From Mesorhizobium norvegicum (lineage in GTDB: Bacteria > Pseudomonadota > Alphaproteobacteria > Rhizobiales > Rhizobiaceae), in assembly GCF_004919685.1 (NCBI RefSeq), contig NZ_SMYZ01000025.1, positions 124,001 to 188,000 on the forward strand: DNA of 64,000 nucleotides. The letters are read 5' to 3'. Under the pieces are notes generated by a model. The model saw nothing but the letters and a program-made list of their open reading frames with translations, ran no database searches and was not told the origin of the DNA. This document shows positions 34,200 through 43,221 of the stretch, piece after piece. Position 1 is the stretch's first letter, and each line of letters opens with the position of its first letter. The translations under genes and the position numbers were made by a program.

Positions 34200-35741
34200 A
34201 TGTCAGCGTCTGTTATTGAACTCAGCCAGATCGAGAAGGACTATCCTGGAGTCAAACCCCTGGACAAGGTCGATTTCGCCGTGCGGCCAGGCGAGATTCA
34301 CGCCCTTCTCGGCGAAAATGGCGCAGGCAAGTCGACGCTGATCCGCGTCATGGGCGGCGTGACCAAACCGAATTCCGGGACCATGACCTATCTCGGCAAG
34401 CCAGTTTCCTGGCAGTCGCCGAAGGAAGCGCGCGCTGCCGGCATCCACGTGATCCATCAAGAGCTTGCGCTTTTTCCCGAGCTTTCCGTTGCCGAGAACA
34501 TTCTGGTCGATACGCAGCCCCGCGGCATGTTTGGTCTCATTTCGAACCGCGCCCGCCACGTCCGCGCCGCTGAAATCCTCGCACAACTCGGCGTCGATAT
34601 TCCAACCCACGCCAAGATCGACGAATTGCCGCTTGCCGATCAGCAAATGGTCGAGATCGCGAAAGCCCTGGTCGGCAGGGTTCGGCTTCTCATCCTGGAC
34701 GAACCGACAGCGGTCATCGCTGGCCGCGAGGTCGATCTCTTGTTCGAGAACATGCGCAGGCTGCGCAATGAAGGCGTCGGCATCGTCTACGTCTCCCATA
34801 GGCTCGAGGAGATCTTCGAGATCGCCGACACGGTGACCATCCTCAAGGACGGCCAGCTCGTCGGCACGAGCCCGGTAAGCGCGCTCACGCGTGAAGAGAT
34901 GATCACCCGAATGGTTGGTCGCCGGCTCAGCCAGATCTATCCGCCGCGGCGTACGGCACCGGCGGGCGGCCGGGATGTGCTCACCGTTCGCAATCTCAAG
35001 GCTGGTCCGCGCGTCCGCGACGTCAGCCTCAACGTCAAGGTTGGCGAAATCGTCGGCGTGGCCGGCATGGTCGGTTCGGGGCGCACGGAGGTCGCCGAGG
35101 CTATCTTCGGCACGCGGGCCGTCGAGAGCGGGGGGATCGAATTCGATGGCAAGCCATTTGAGACAAAGCTTCCGAAGGGTTCGATAGCCCATGGGCTCGG
35201 TTTTCTGACCGAGAGCCGCAAGGACGACGGCCTGTTTCTCGGCCTGCCGATTTCCGCCAATATCGTGGCGCCCGACCTGGACGGCATAACGAAACATGGC
35301 CTGATCGACCGGAAGCAGGAACGTGCTGTGGCGATGCGGCAGATCCAGGACTTTTCGGTCGCGACGCCGTCGCCTGACGTGAAGATCGGTAATCTCTCTG
35401 GTGGAAACCAGCAGAAGGTGCTGTTCAGCCGCTGGTCGCGGATCGCCAGCAGGCTGCTTATCCTCGACGAACCGACGCGCGGGGTTGATATCGGGGCCAA
35501 GGTGGAGATTTACCGTATCGTGCGCCGGCTGGCGGATTCTGGCGTCGGCGTGCTGATGATCAGTTCAGAACTGCCCGAAATCGTCGGTCTCTCCGACAGG
35601 GTCTTCGTGATGGCGCAAGGCTATGTCGTCGGCGAAATCAAATGCGATGCACTCGGCGAGGAGGCGATCATGGAACTCGCCGTGCGATCTGTCGGGCACC
35701 GCGAGGCGGAAACGGATCAGCGTGCGGAGCCGGTCGGATGA
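34200..35741 (+). CDS. Sugar ABC transporter ATP-binding protein with two ATPase domains (RbsA/MglA-like)
   Basis: 513 residues, the normal length for two fused ATPase halves. Half 1 has Walker A GENGAGKST near 38-46 and Walker B LLILDEPTAV. Half 2 has the degenerate Walker A region GMVGSGRTEVAEAIFG, the signature LSGGNQQKV and LLILDEPTRGVD. It energises the two permeases that follow and overlaps the first by 4 bases. Confidence 0.92.
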   Translation: MSASVIELSQIEKDYPGVKPLDKVDFAVRPGEIHALLGENGAGKSTLIRVMGGVTKPNSGTMTYLGKPVSWQSPKEARAAGIHVIHQELALFPELSVAENILVDTQPRGMFGLISNRARHVRAAEILAQLGVDIPTHAKIDELPLADQQMVEIAKALVGRVRLLILDEPTAVIAGREVDLLFENMRRLRNEGVGIVYVSHRLEEIFEIADTVTILKDGQLVGTSPVSALTREEMITRMVGRRLSQIYPPRRTAPAGGRDVLTVRNLKAGPRVRDVSLNVKVGEIVGVAGMVGSGRTEVAEAIFGTRAVESGGIEFDGKPFETKLPKGSIAHGLGFLTESRKDDGLFLGLPISANIVAPDLDGITKHGLIDRKQERAVAMRQIQDFSVATPSPDVKIGNLSGGNQQKVLFSRWSRIASRLLILDEPTRGVDIGAKVEIYRIVRRLADSGVGVLMISSELPEIVGLSDRVFVMAQGYVVGEIKCDALGEEAIMELAVRSVGHREAETDQRAEPVG

Positions 35742-36688
35742 GCGCGATCACTGTGGATCTTCGCCGCAACCGGCTGATGCTCTCCTATCTGATCGTGGCA
35801 GTGCTGCTGGTGCTGCTTGCCGTTGCCGGCGGCTTCTTGTCCGATCGGTTCCTCACTTGGCGCAACATCGGCAATCTGTTCCAGCAGCTCATCGTGCTGG
35901 GCATGGTCAGCCTGGGCCAGACGTTCGTGGTGCTGATGGGCGGCATCGATCTGGCGATCGGTTCGCTGGTCGGTGCGCTCACCGTCTTTCTGGCGAACTT
36001 CCTCGAATGGCGTCCGGATCTGGTCTGGCTTGCACTGCCGCTCGCATTGGTCGTCGCGACTGCTGTGGGCGCGCTCAACGGCTTGCTGACGGTCGTGCTG
36101 CGCGTCCATCCCCTGATCGTCACGCTCGGCATGTCCTCGATCATCTTCGGCGGAACGCTGATGTACCGCAAGGAGCCCGGCGGCTCCGTACCGCGCGCCT
36201 TCGCGGATATTGCCTATGCAAAGGTCGGCGGCATTCCGCTCAGCGCCATCGTGCTCGTCGTGATTTTCGCGCTCGCCGGGCTTTGGCTGCAGCGCACGCG
36301 CACGGGCCGCAGCATCTACTTCGTTGGCGGCGATCGGGAAGCGGCGCGGCTGAATGGGTTGCCGGTCGATCGTATCGTGGTGCTTGCCTACGCGCTGTCG
36401 GGCCTGTGTGCAGGCATAGCGGCGATTTTCCTGACCGCGCGAACCGGCGTTGGCGACCCGCGCATCGGCGCCGCGCTGACGCTGCAGTCGGTGACGCCAG
36501 TCGTGGTCGGAGGCACCATTCTGGCCGGCGGCAGAGGCGGCGTGCTTGGGACTTTCCTCGGCGTGCTGCTCGTCACGATGCTCAACAGCCTGCTGAACTT
36601 CGTCAATGTCTCGTCCTACTACCAGTGGGTCATCCAGGGCCTCATCATCATCATCGCGGTCGGCATCCACACCACGAGGCGGAGATAA
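35738..36688 (+). CDS. Sugar ABC transporter permease (RbsC-like), first copy
   Basis: 316 residues, start ATG overlapping the previous stop. About eight to nine hydrophobic segments; the family block GQTFVVLMGGIDLAIGSLVGA is near 57-77, and VVVGGTILAGGRGGVLGTFLGV near the C-terminus. It forms the membrane channel with the second permease. Confidence 0.9.
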   Translation: MSAITVDLRRNRLMLSYLIVAVLLVLLAVAGGFLSDRFLTWRNIGNLFQQLIVLGMVSLGQTFVVLMGGIDLAIGSLVGALTVFLANFLEWRPDLVWLALPLALVVATAVGALNGLLTVVLRVHPLIVTLGMSSIIFGGTLMYRKEPGGSVPRAFADIAYAKVGGIPLSAIVLVVIFALAGLWLQRTRTGRSIYFVGGDREAARLNGLPVDRIVVLAYALSGLCAGIAAIFLTARTGVGDPRIGAALTLQSVTPVVVGGTILAGGRGGVLGTFLGVLLVTMLNSLLNFVNVSSYYQWVIQGLIIIIAVGIHTTRRR

Positions 36689-36690
36689 TG

Positions 36691-37659
36691 ATGGTGCCTC
36701 TCGATACCCCGATGCCGCGATCGCAAAGCATTTCCATGGCGTCTGTCTTCGAGCGCTACGGACTGATGATCTTCCTGGTCGTGCTGATGACCGTTGCGGC
36801 TCTCGCTTCACCGACCTTTCTGCGGCCGGCCAATCTGGTCAATGTGCTGACGATCGCGGCACCGCTTGGCATGGTCGTCGTCGGCCAGACCTTTGTCATC
36901 CTGGTGCGCGGATTGGACCTGTCCGTGGCCTCGCTGATGGCGACGGTGGCCGTGTTGGCGACTGCTTTCAAAGCCACGACCAATGAAGCGATTCCGATGA
37001 TCTTCATCGCCGCGATCGCCCTGTCGGCCGTGGTGGGCCTGGTGAATGGCTGGCTCGTCGCCAAGCGCAATGTCAGCCCGTTTCTGGCAACACTGGCGAT
37101 GATGATCATCCTGCAGGGCATTCGTTTCGCCTATACTGGCGGGGCGCCGATCAGCACCTTGCCGCCGGGCATGGGCTTTCTGGCCTCCGGCCGGATTTTT
37201 GGCGTGCCCGTCAATCTGATCACCCTGGCGTTTCTGGCAATCGCGTTCGGCATCGTGCTGCACCGGTCACGCCTCGGCCGTGAGATCTTCATGGTTGGAA
37301 GCAATCCGAAGGCCGCGTTCCTCAACGGTGTCGCGCCCGATCGCGTGGTCATCCTCTGCTACGTCATCTGCTCGGTCTGCGCGGGAATAGGCGGGCTGTT
37401 CCTGCTCGGTTATGTCGGCACCGTTTCGAACTGGGTCGGCCAAGGCTACGAACTGGACTCCATCGTTGCCGCCGTGATGGGCGGGGTCGCGCTTACCGGT
37501 GGGCGCGGCAACATCTTTGCGGCGCTGCTTGGCGTGGCCGTTCTGGTGGTGATCAACAATCTCGTGCTGCTGCTCGGATTTCCGATCGAGATGCAGCTCA
37601 TCATCAAGGGTGTCATCATCATCGGCGCGGCGGCGTTTTACCGGACGCGGCTCGCCTGA
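36691..37659 (+). CDS. Sugar ABC transporter permease (RbsC-like), second copy
   Basis: About 322 residues. Tandem ATGs occur at 36688 and 36691; the second is 7 bases from GGAG and preferred. The first overlaps the upstream stop by one base. The same family blocks appear (GQTFVILVRGLDLSVASLMA, and VMGGVALTGGRGNIFAALLGVAVL). Two different permease genes suggest a heterodimer. Confidence 0.9.
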   Translation: MVPLDTPMPRSQSISMASVFERYGLMIFLVVLMTVAALASPTFLRPANLVNVLTIAAPLGMVVVGQTFVILVRGLDLSVASLMATVAVLATAFKATTNEAIPMIFIAAIALSAVVGLVNGWLVAKRNVSPFLATLAMMIILQGIRFAYTGGAPISTLPPGMGFLASGRIFGVPVNLITLAFLAIAFGIVLHRSRLGREIFMVGSNPKAAFLNGVAPDRVVILCYVICSVCAGIGGLFLLGYVGTVSNWVGQGYELDSIVAAVMGGVALTGGRGNIFAALLGVAVLVVINNLVLLLGFPIEMQLIIKGVIIIGAAAFYRTRLA

Positions 37660-37695
37660 TCCGATGCTGCCGTTGGACCCCAAGGGAGGAAGAGA

Positions 37696-39369
37696 ATGAC
37701 CGTTGAAGTTCTGGCGGAGCGCGGTGCACGGGCAAGGCGCGACGAGGAAGTGGATGTCGTGATCGTCGGGGCCGGCCCATCCGGCTCGGTCGCCGCACTT
37801 CATCTGGCGCGCGCCGGCATTTCCGTCGTCGTGCTCGAGCAGGGCGAATGGCCGGACTATGCCGACTATACCGGCGCGCGTCCGGAGCACGAGCTTGTCA
37901 GCACCAAGCTCTGGCATCCCAATCCCAACGTTCGCGACAACCCCAACGACTATCCCGTCGACACGTCGACGACGGACATCAACCCGCTGATGTTTGCCGG
38001 CGTCGGAGGCAGCGCGACGCTCTACGGCGCGCAGTGGATGCATTTCCTGCCGTCCGACTTCCGCGTGCGGTCGATGGATGGCGTGGCCGAGGACTGGCCT
38101 TTCACCTATGAGGATCTGCTGCCCTACCAGCTCGAGATCGAACGCGAGGTGGGCGTCTCCGGTCTCGCTGGCGATCCGGCCTATCCGCCGCGCGGGGCCT
38201 ATCCCTTTCCGGCGCTGCCGATGGGCTCCGTTGGTCAGCGCGGTGCGCTGGGCATGGAGAAGATGGGCTGGCACTGGTGGCCCGGCAGCAATGCCATCCC
38301 GTCGGAGAAGTTCGGCGAACTCAATCCGTGCGTACGCCGCGGAACCTGTCTGACCGGCTGTCCGGAGGGCGCGAAATCCACGACCGACCGGTCGCATTGG
38401 CCGCTGGCCCTGAAAGCCGGCGCGCGGCTCGTCACGCGTGCCCGCGTGAAAGAAATCGAGACGAACGAGCAGGGGCTGGCGACCGGCGTCATCTATGTAG
38501 ACGCGAACGGGCGCGACCGGCGCCAGCGCGCCAAGGTGGTCATCCTGTGCGCCAATGGCGTCGGCACGCCCCGGCTGCTGCTGATGTCGGGAGGGCCCAG
38601 AACTCCGGACGGCCTCGCCAACTCCTCCGGCATGGTCGGCAAGCGGCTGATGATGCACCCCTTCGCAAGCGTGCTTGCTTCTTACCAGGACCCGCTCGAT
38701 TCCTGGCGTGGTCCCTTCGGCCAGCAGGTCTATTCGCTGGAATTCTACGAGACCGACGAAAGCCGCGGCTTTGTACGCGGATCGAAATGGAACTGCATGC
38801 CATCGGGCGGACCGGTCGGCGTATCCGGTGCGACCGGGTCCAAGGTCTATGTCGCCGAAAGCGGCCGGTTCCAGGATTTCTGGGGCGCCAACCTGCATGA
38901 AAATGTGGCGCGTCGCTTCGGCCATTCGCTCATCTGGGGCATCGTCGGGGAAGATCTTCCGGAGGAAAGCAATCAGGTGGTGCTGTCGAAAGATCTGGTG
39001 GATTCCGATGGCCTGCCGGCGCCGCAGATCGTCTACAAGGTCAACGAGAACTCCAACCGGCTGCTCAAGTTCAACATCGACCGCTGCCTGGAATCGGTGC
39101 GCGCCGCTGGCGCCATCGAGACGCTGGTTTCGACACCGGTGCGTGAATCCGGTTGGCATCTCATCGGCACCACCGTCATGGGCGACGATCCAAAGCGCTC
39201 GGTCGTCGACCAGTGGGGCGCCTGCCACGACGTGCCGAACCTCTACGTCATGGATGCGTCGACCTTTCCGACCTCGGGCGCCACCAACCCGACAGCGACC
39301 ATCATGGCCGTGGCGCTGCGCAACACGCGCCGCATGATCGCCGAGCGCCGCAACCAGAAGGTGGCCTGA
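37696..39369 (+). CDS. GMC family FAD-dependent oxidoreductase, possible Fe-S type
   Basis: 557 residues. The FAD-binding GAGPSG is at 25-30 and VLEQG near 47-51. Active-site His is in GWHLIGTTVMG and the partner Asn in TNPTATI near the C-terminus. Three Cys at 212, 218 and 222 (PCVRRGTCLTGCPEG) resemble the cysteine cluster that binds 3Fe-4S in bacterial FAD-glucose dehydrogenase catalytic subunits. There is no signal peptide, so it appears cytoplasmic. Ribosome site AAGGGAGGAAG. The next gene is its likely small subunit. Probable role: oxidation of an imported sugar or polyol hydroxyl. Confidence 0.85.
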   Translation: MTVEVLAERGARARRDEEVDVVIVGAGPSGSVAALHLARAGISVVVLEQGEWPDYADYTGARPEHELVSTKLWHPNPNVRDNPNDYPVDTSTTDINPLMFAGVGGSATLYGAQWMHFLPSDFRVRSMDGVAEDWPFTYEDLLPYQLEIEREVGVSGLAGDPAYPPRGAYPFPALPMGSVGQRGALGMEKMGWHWWPGSNAIPSEKFGELNPCVRRGTCLTGCPEGAKSTTDRSHWPLALKAGARLVTRARVKEIETNEQGLATGVIYVDANGRDRRQRAKVVILCANGVGTPRLLLMSGGPRTPDGLANSSGMVGKRLMMHPFASVLASYQDPLDSWRGPFGQQVYSLEFYETDESRGFVRGSKWNCMPSGGPVGVSGATGSKVYVAESGRFQDFWGANLHENVARRFGHSLIWGIVGEDLPEESNQVVLSKDLVDSDGLPAPQIVYKVNENSNRLLKFNIDRCLESVRAAGAIETLVSTPVRESGWHLIGTTVMGDDPKRSVVDQWGACHDVPNLYVMDASTFPTSGATNPTATIMAVALRNTRRMIAERRNQKVA

Positions 39370-39370
39370 C

Positions 39371-39778
39371 ATGTCGAACGAGAACGCCTTCCTTGCACTC
39401 GCAGACTTTCTGATCCCCGCGCATGGCAAGATGCCGAAGTTCAGCGACGTCTGCGGTTACGCCGATGTCGAGAAGTCCCTGGATTTTCGTATTGATCTGA
39501 AGCCGGGCTTTGCGCGCGGCATCGCAGTCGATCCGGCCACCGGCGCCGAAGCTCGTTTGGAAAGCCTCAACAAGGAGGATGGCGAAGCCTTCTCGGCGAT
39601 CACCACCATTGCCATCGCCACCTACTATATGAGCCCGCGCGTGCGCGAGCTGATCGGCTACCCCGGCCAGGAGAACGTCCCCTACGATTCCAAGGCGACG
39701 CAGATCTACCTGACCAACGGCTCGCTCGGCCAGGTGGTCGCGCGTGGCCGCAAATATCGGCCGACCCCCGGCCTTTGA
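39371..39778 (+). CDS. Small subunit of the GMC dehydrogenase (gluconate 2-dehydrogenase subunit 3-like)
   Basis: 135 residues, starting one base after the GMC gene. FLALADFLIPAHGKMPKFSDV at the start, an AITTIAIATYYMSP helix and a YLTNGSL-(x)-VVARGRKYRP end resemble gamma subunits of FAD-dependent sugar dehydrogenases. Those usually carry a Tat signal to export the complex; this one has none, in agreement with the leaderless large subunit. No cytochrome c subunit gene follows. The family call rests on position and resemblance. Confidence 0.65.
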   Translation: MSNENAFLALADFLIPAHGKMPKFSDVCGYADVEKSLDFRIDLKPGFARGIAVDPATGAEARLESLNKEDGEAFSAITTIAIATYYMSPRVRELIGYPGQENVPYDSKATQIYLTNGSLGQVVARGRKYRPTPGL

Positions 39779-39807
39779 TCTCCCAAGCAACTGGAAAGGA
39801 CCATCCA

Positions 39808-40185
39808 ATGGGCAAAGACGTGTTCGACAAGGGTTTTGAAATCCGCAAATCGGTTCTGGGCGCCGAATTCGTCGAGAAATCCTTCGCCAGCGCCGACGAT
39901 TTCAATCGTCCGCTGCAGGAACTCGTGACGGAATATTGCTGGGGCGCTGTCTGGGGCCGTGACACGCTCGACAAGAAGACCCGCAGCATGCTGAACCTCG
40001 CCATGCTTTCCGCGCTCAATCGTCCGCACGAGCTGAAGATGCATGTGAAGGGTGCGCTGACCAACGGTGTGACCAAAGACGAAATCCGCGAAGTCCTTCT
40101 ACAGGTCGTGATCTATGCCGGCGTGCCTGCAGGCGTCGATTCCTTCCGGGTGGCGCGCGAAGCCATGCAGGAAGTCGGAGCATGA
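39808..40185 (+). CDS. Carboxymuconolactone decarboxylase family protein
   Basis: 125 residues from ATG 39808 after GGAAAGGA. The small all-helical CMD fold shows TRSMLNLAMLSALNRPHELKMHVKGALTNG and the signature KDEIREVLLQVVIYAGVPAGVDSFRVA. True PcaC decarboxylates 4-carboxymuconolactone. Many relatives have other or unknown roles, and no other protocatechuate genes are here. It overlaps the first aldehyde dehydrogenase by 4 bases. Confidence 0.85.
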   Translation: MGKDVFDKGFEIRKSVLGAEFVEKSFASADDFNRPLQELVTEYCWGAVWGRDTLDKKTRSMLNLAMLSALNRPHELKMHVKGALTNGVTKDEIREVLLQVVIYAGVPAGVDSFRVAREAMQEVGA

Positions 40186-41681
40186 CAACCCGTCCGCCGC
40201 TGGCCACGGAAAAGCTCTCGATGCTGATCGGCGGCCGCTCGGCCGCCGCGCAATCGGGGGATTTTTTCGAATCCTTCGATCCCTTCACCGGCAAGGCCTG
40301 GGCGCTCGTTCCGCGCGCCGGCGTTGCCGATGTCGATGCGGCCGTTCAGGCGGCCGCCGCCGCGTTCCGCGGCGAGTGGCGGACGATGACCCCAAGCGCG
40401 CGTGGGCAGATCATGACCCGCTTTGCCGATCTCGTGGCGGAGGAGGCAGAAAACCTGGCCGTTCTCGAAACCCGCGACAACGGCAAGCTGATCAATGAAA
40501 TGCGGATGCAGTGCAAATACATTCCGCAATGGTTCCGCTTCTTTGGCGGCCTTGCCGACAAGATCGAGGGGCGTGTGATCCCGATCGACAAGCCGGGCGT
40601 GTTCAACTACACGCGCCGCGAGCCGCTCGGGGTTGTGGCCGCGATCACGCCGTGGAACTCGCCCTTGATGTTGGCGACGTGGAAGCTTGCTCCAGCGCTC
40701 GCGGCCGGCAACACGATCGTCTGGAAGCCGTCGGAATTCTCGTCGGTGTCGGCATTGTTCTTCGGCCGGCTTTTCGAGAAAGCGGGCTTTCCCAAGGGCG
40801 TCGTCAACATCGTCACCGGCTTCGGCCATGAAATCGGCGACCGCCTCGTCACGCATCCCGATGTCGCGAAAGTGGCGTTCACCGGTGGTGATGCAACCGG
40901 CCGCCGCGTCTATCAGGCTGCCGCTGGCGGGCTCAAGAAGGTCACGCTCGAACTCGGCGGTAAATCCGCCAACATCGTTTTCGCAGACGCCAAGATGGAT
41001 GCCGCCATTCCCGGCCTCGTTTCCGGTATCTTCGCCGCGACGGGGCAGACCTGCATTGCTGGCTCGCGCGCGCTTGTGCAGCGCTCCGTCTACGACCAGG
41101 TGACGGAGAAGCTGGTCGCCTTCGCAAAGACCGCGAGGATTGGCGATCCGCTCGATCCCGAGACCCAGGTCGGTCCGATCACCACCCTGCCGCAGCGCGC
41201 GAAAGTGCTCGACTATATTGGCATCGCCAACGGTGAGGGCGCCGCGCAATTGCTCGGCGGCAAGATACCCGAGGACAAATCGATTGCCGACGGCTGGTTC
41301 GTGGAGCCGACGATCTTCGGTAACGTGAAGCAGTCCATGCGCATCGCCCAGGAAGAGGTCTTCGGACCGGTGCTGTCGGTCATTCCCTTCGAGGATGAGG
41401 ACGAGGCGGTGGCTATCGCCAACGACACCATCTACGGGCTCGCGGCCGGGATGTGGACGCAGGATCTCGGCCGAGCAATCCGCCTGCCCGAGCGGCTCGA
41501 GGCCGGCAGCGTCTGGGTCAACATGTACCGTGCCACCAGCTATCTCTCGCCTTTCGGCGGCTACAAGCAGTCGGGCATCGGCCGGGAGAACGGCCAGACC
41601 GCCATCTACGAATATCTTCAGGAAAAGAGCATCTGGATCGATGCCGGGAATTCCATTCCCGCGCCGTTCGTCCAGCGCTGA
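40182..41681 (+). CDS. Aldehyde dehydrogenase, first copy
   Basis: 499 residues. Catalytic Cys in FAATGQTCIAGSR, general-base Glu in LELGGKS, and ITPWNSPLMLATWKLAPALAAGN for the NAD site are all present. It would oxidise the aldehyde made by the GMC dehydrogenase, or another intermediate, to an acid. Nearest resemblance is to betaine/semialdehyde-type dehydrogenases, without a firm substrate. Confidence 0.9.
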   Translation: MTTRPPLATEKLSMLIGGRSAAAQSGDFFESFDPFTGKAWALVPRAGVADVDAAVQAAAAAFRGEWRTMTPSARGQIMTRFADLVAEEAENLAVLETRDNGKLINEMRMQCKYIPQWFRFFGGLADKIEGRVIPIDKPGVFNYTRREPLGVVAAITPWNSPLMLATWKLAPALAAGNTIVWKPSEFSSVSALFFGRLFEKAGFPKGVVNIVTGFGHEIGDRLVTHPDVAKVAFTGGDATGRRVYQAAAGGLKKVTLELGGKSANIVFADAKMDAAIPGLVSGIFAATGQTCIAGSRALVQRSVYDQVTEKLVAFAKTARIGDPLDPETQVGPITTLPQRAKVLDYIGIANGEGAAQLLGGKIPEDKSIADGWFVEPTIFGNVKQSMRIAQEEVFGPVLSVIPFEDEDEAVAIANDTIYGLAAGMWTQDLGRAIRLPERLEAGSVWVNMYRATSYLSPFGGYKQSGIGRENGQTAIYEYLQEKSIWIDAGNSIPAPFVQR

Positions 41682-41706
41682 TCGAAGAGACCCTTCGGAG
41701 GAAATC

Positions 41707-43209
41707 ATGAACATACGTTTCGATGCCGTGCCGCCACTCGATCCCAAGGTGGCGGCGTTCGTCGGCGGCAAGCATGCGATGCTGATCGGCGGCGCATGGC
41801 TGCCGGCGGCCTCCGGACAGTCCCTCGACGTCATCGACCCCTCGAACGGGCGGGTCATCGCGCAGGTGCCGGCCGGCGATGGCGCCGATGTCGATCTGGC
41901 GGTCAGGGCCGCGCGGACGGCGATCGACGGTCCTTGGTCGAAAATGGTGCCGGCCGAGCGCGCCAAGCTGATCTGGAAACTCGCCGATCTGATTGATGCC
42001 AATGTCGATATGCTGGCAACGCTCAATTCCTATGAGAGCGGCAAGCCGATCGGCGATTCCCGCAACGGCGAGGTGCCGTTCACGGCCGAGACGTTCCGCT
42101 ACTATGCGGGGTGGGCCACCAAGATCAATGGCGAGACGATGACCATCAACGCGCCGGGTGACTGGCACGCCTACACCCGCCGCGAGCCGGTCGGTGTCGT
42201 CGGCCAGATCATCCCGTGGAACTTCCCGCTCAGCATGCTCGCCTGGAAGGTGGCGCCGGCACTGGCGGCCGGCTGCACCATCGTGCTCAAGCCGGCCGAG
42301 CAGACGCCGCTCGGAGCGCTCTACTTCGGCAAGCTGGCCCAGGACGCCGGCTTTCCGGAAGGCGTGATCAACATCCTGACCGGCTTTGGCGAAACGGTTG
42401 GCGCGGCGATGGCGGCCCATCCCGATATCGACAAGGTGGCTTTCACCGGTTCGACCGAAGTGGGCCGGTTGATCGCGCGCGCCGCGACCGGCAATCTCAA
42501 GAAGGTCAGCCTGGAACTGGGTGGCAAGGCGCCAACCATCGTGCTGGGCGATGCCGATATCGATATGGCGGTGGCGGGCGCCTCGAGCGCGGCATTCTTC
42601 AATGCCGGCCAGAGCTGCGGCGCGGGAACGCGTTTCTTCGTTCACAAGAAGATCTACGACAAGGTCATGTCCGGGATCGCGGCGCGCGCCGAAAAGCTGA
42701 AGCTCGGCGCCGGGCTTGATCCCTCAACCGAGCTTGGGCCCGTCGTCTCACAGCAGCAGATGGAACGCATCACCCGACTAATCTCGGAAGGCAGGAGTGA
42801 CGGCGCCGAGATCGTCACCGGCGGCGCGCGCGCCGGCGACGTCGGCTATTTCGTCAAGCCGACGGTCATTTCCAGGACGCGGCCGGACATGTCGGTGATC
42901 CGCGAAGAGATATTCGGGCCGGTGGCCTGCGCGATGCCCTTCGACGACGAGGACCTGGACAAACTCGCCAAGGACGCCAACGACACGGAATATGGCCTTG
43001 CCGCATCGATCTGGACCAACAATCTGGGCGCCGCGCATCGGCTGGCCGCGAAGATCAAATCCGGCACGGTCTGGGTGAACTGCCACAACTTCAACGACGT
43101 CACCATGCCGTTCGGCGGTTTCAAGCAGTCGGGCTGGGGGCGCGAACTGGGCGAGCAGGCGCTCCAGCTCTACACCGAGACCAAGACCGTCGCGATCCGG
43201 CTGCCATAG
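41707..43209 (+). CDS. Aldehyde dehydrogenase, second copy
   Basis: 500 residues from ATG 41707 after CGGAGGAAATC; the frame is open upstream through the first gene but that part is a shadow. Catalytic Cys in FFNAGQSCGAGTR, Glu in LELGGKAP and IIPWNFPLSMLAWKVAPALAAG are present. The sequence differs markedly from the first copy, so they probably act on different aldehydes or steps. The end, with MPFGGFKQSGWGRELGEQAL, is typical of betaine/phenylacetaldehyde-type members. Confidence 0.9.
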   Translation: MNIRFDAVPPLDPKVAAFVGGKHAMLIGGAWLPAASGQSLDVIDPSNGRVIAQVPAGDGADVDLAVRAARTAIDGPWSKMVPAERAKLIWKLADLIDANVDMLATLNSYESGKPIGDSRNGEVPFTAETFRYYAGWATKINGETMTINAPGDWHAYTRREPVGVVGQIIPWNFPLSMLAWKVAPALAAGCTIVLKPAEQTPLGALYFGKLAQDAGFPEGVINILTGFGETVGAAMAAHPDIDKVAFTGSTEVGRLIARAATGNLKKVSLELGGKAPTIVLGDADIDMAVAGASSAAFFNAGQSCGAGTRFFVHKKIYDKVMSGIAARAEKLKLGAGLDPSTELGPVVSQQQMERITRLISEGRSDGAEIVTGGARAGDVGYFVKPTVISRTRPDMSVIREEIFGPVACAMPFDDEDLDKLAKDANDTEYGLAASIWTNNLGAAHRLAAKIKSGTVWVNCHNFNDVTMPFGGFKQSGWGRELGEQALQLYTETKTVAIRLP

Positions 43210-43221
43210 GCGAGGCGGTCG

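Noticed and set aside
37267-39429. Long open frame (720 codons) on the minus strand opposite the GMC gene
   Set aside because: Antisense shadow of the second sugar permease and the GMC dehydrogenase, both of which have clear family motifs on the plus strand.
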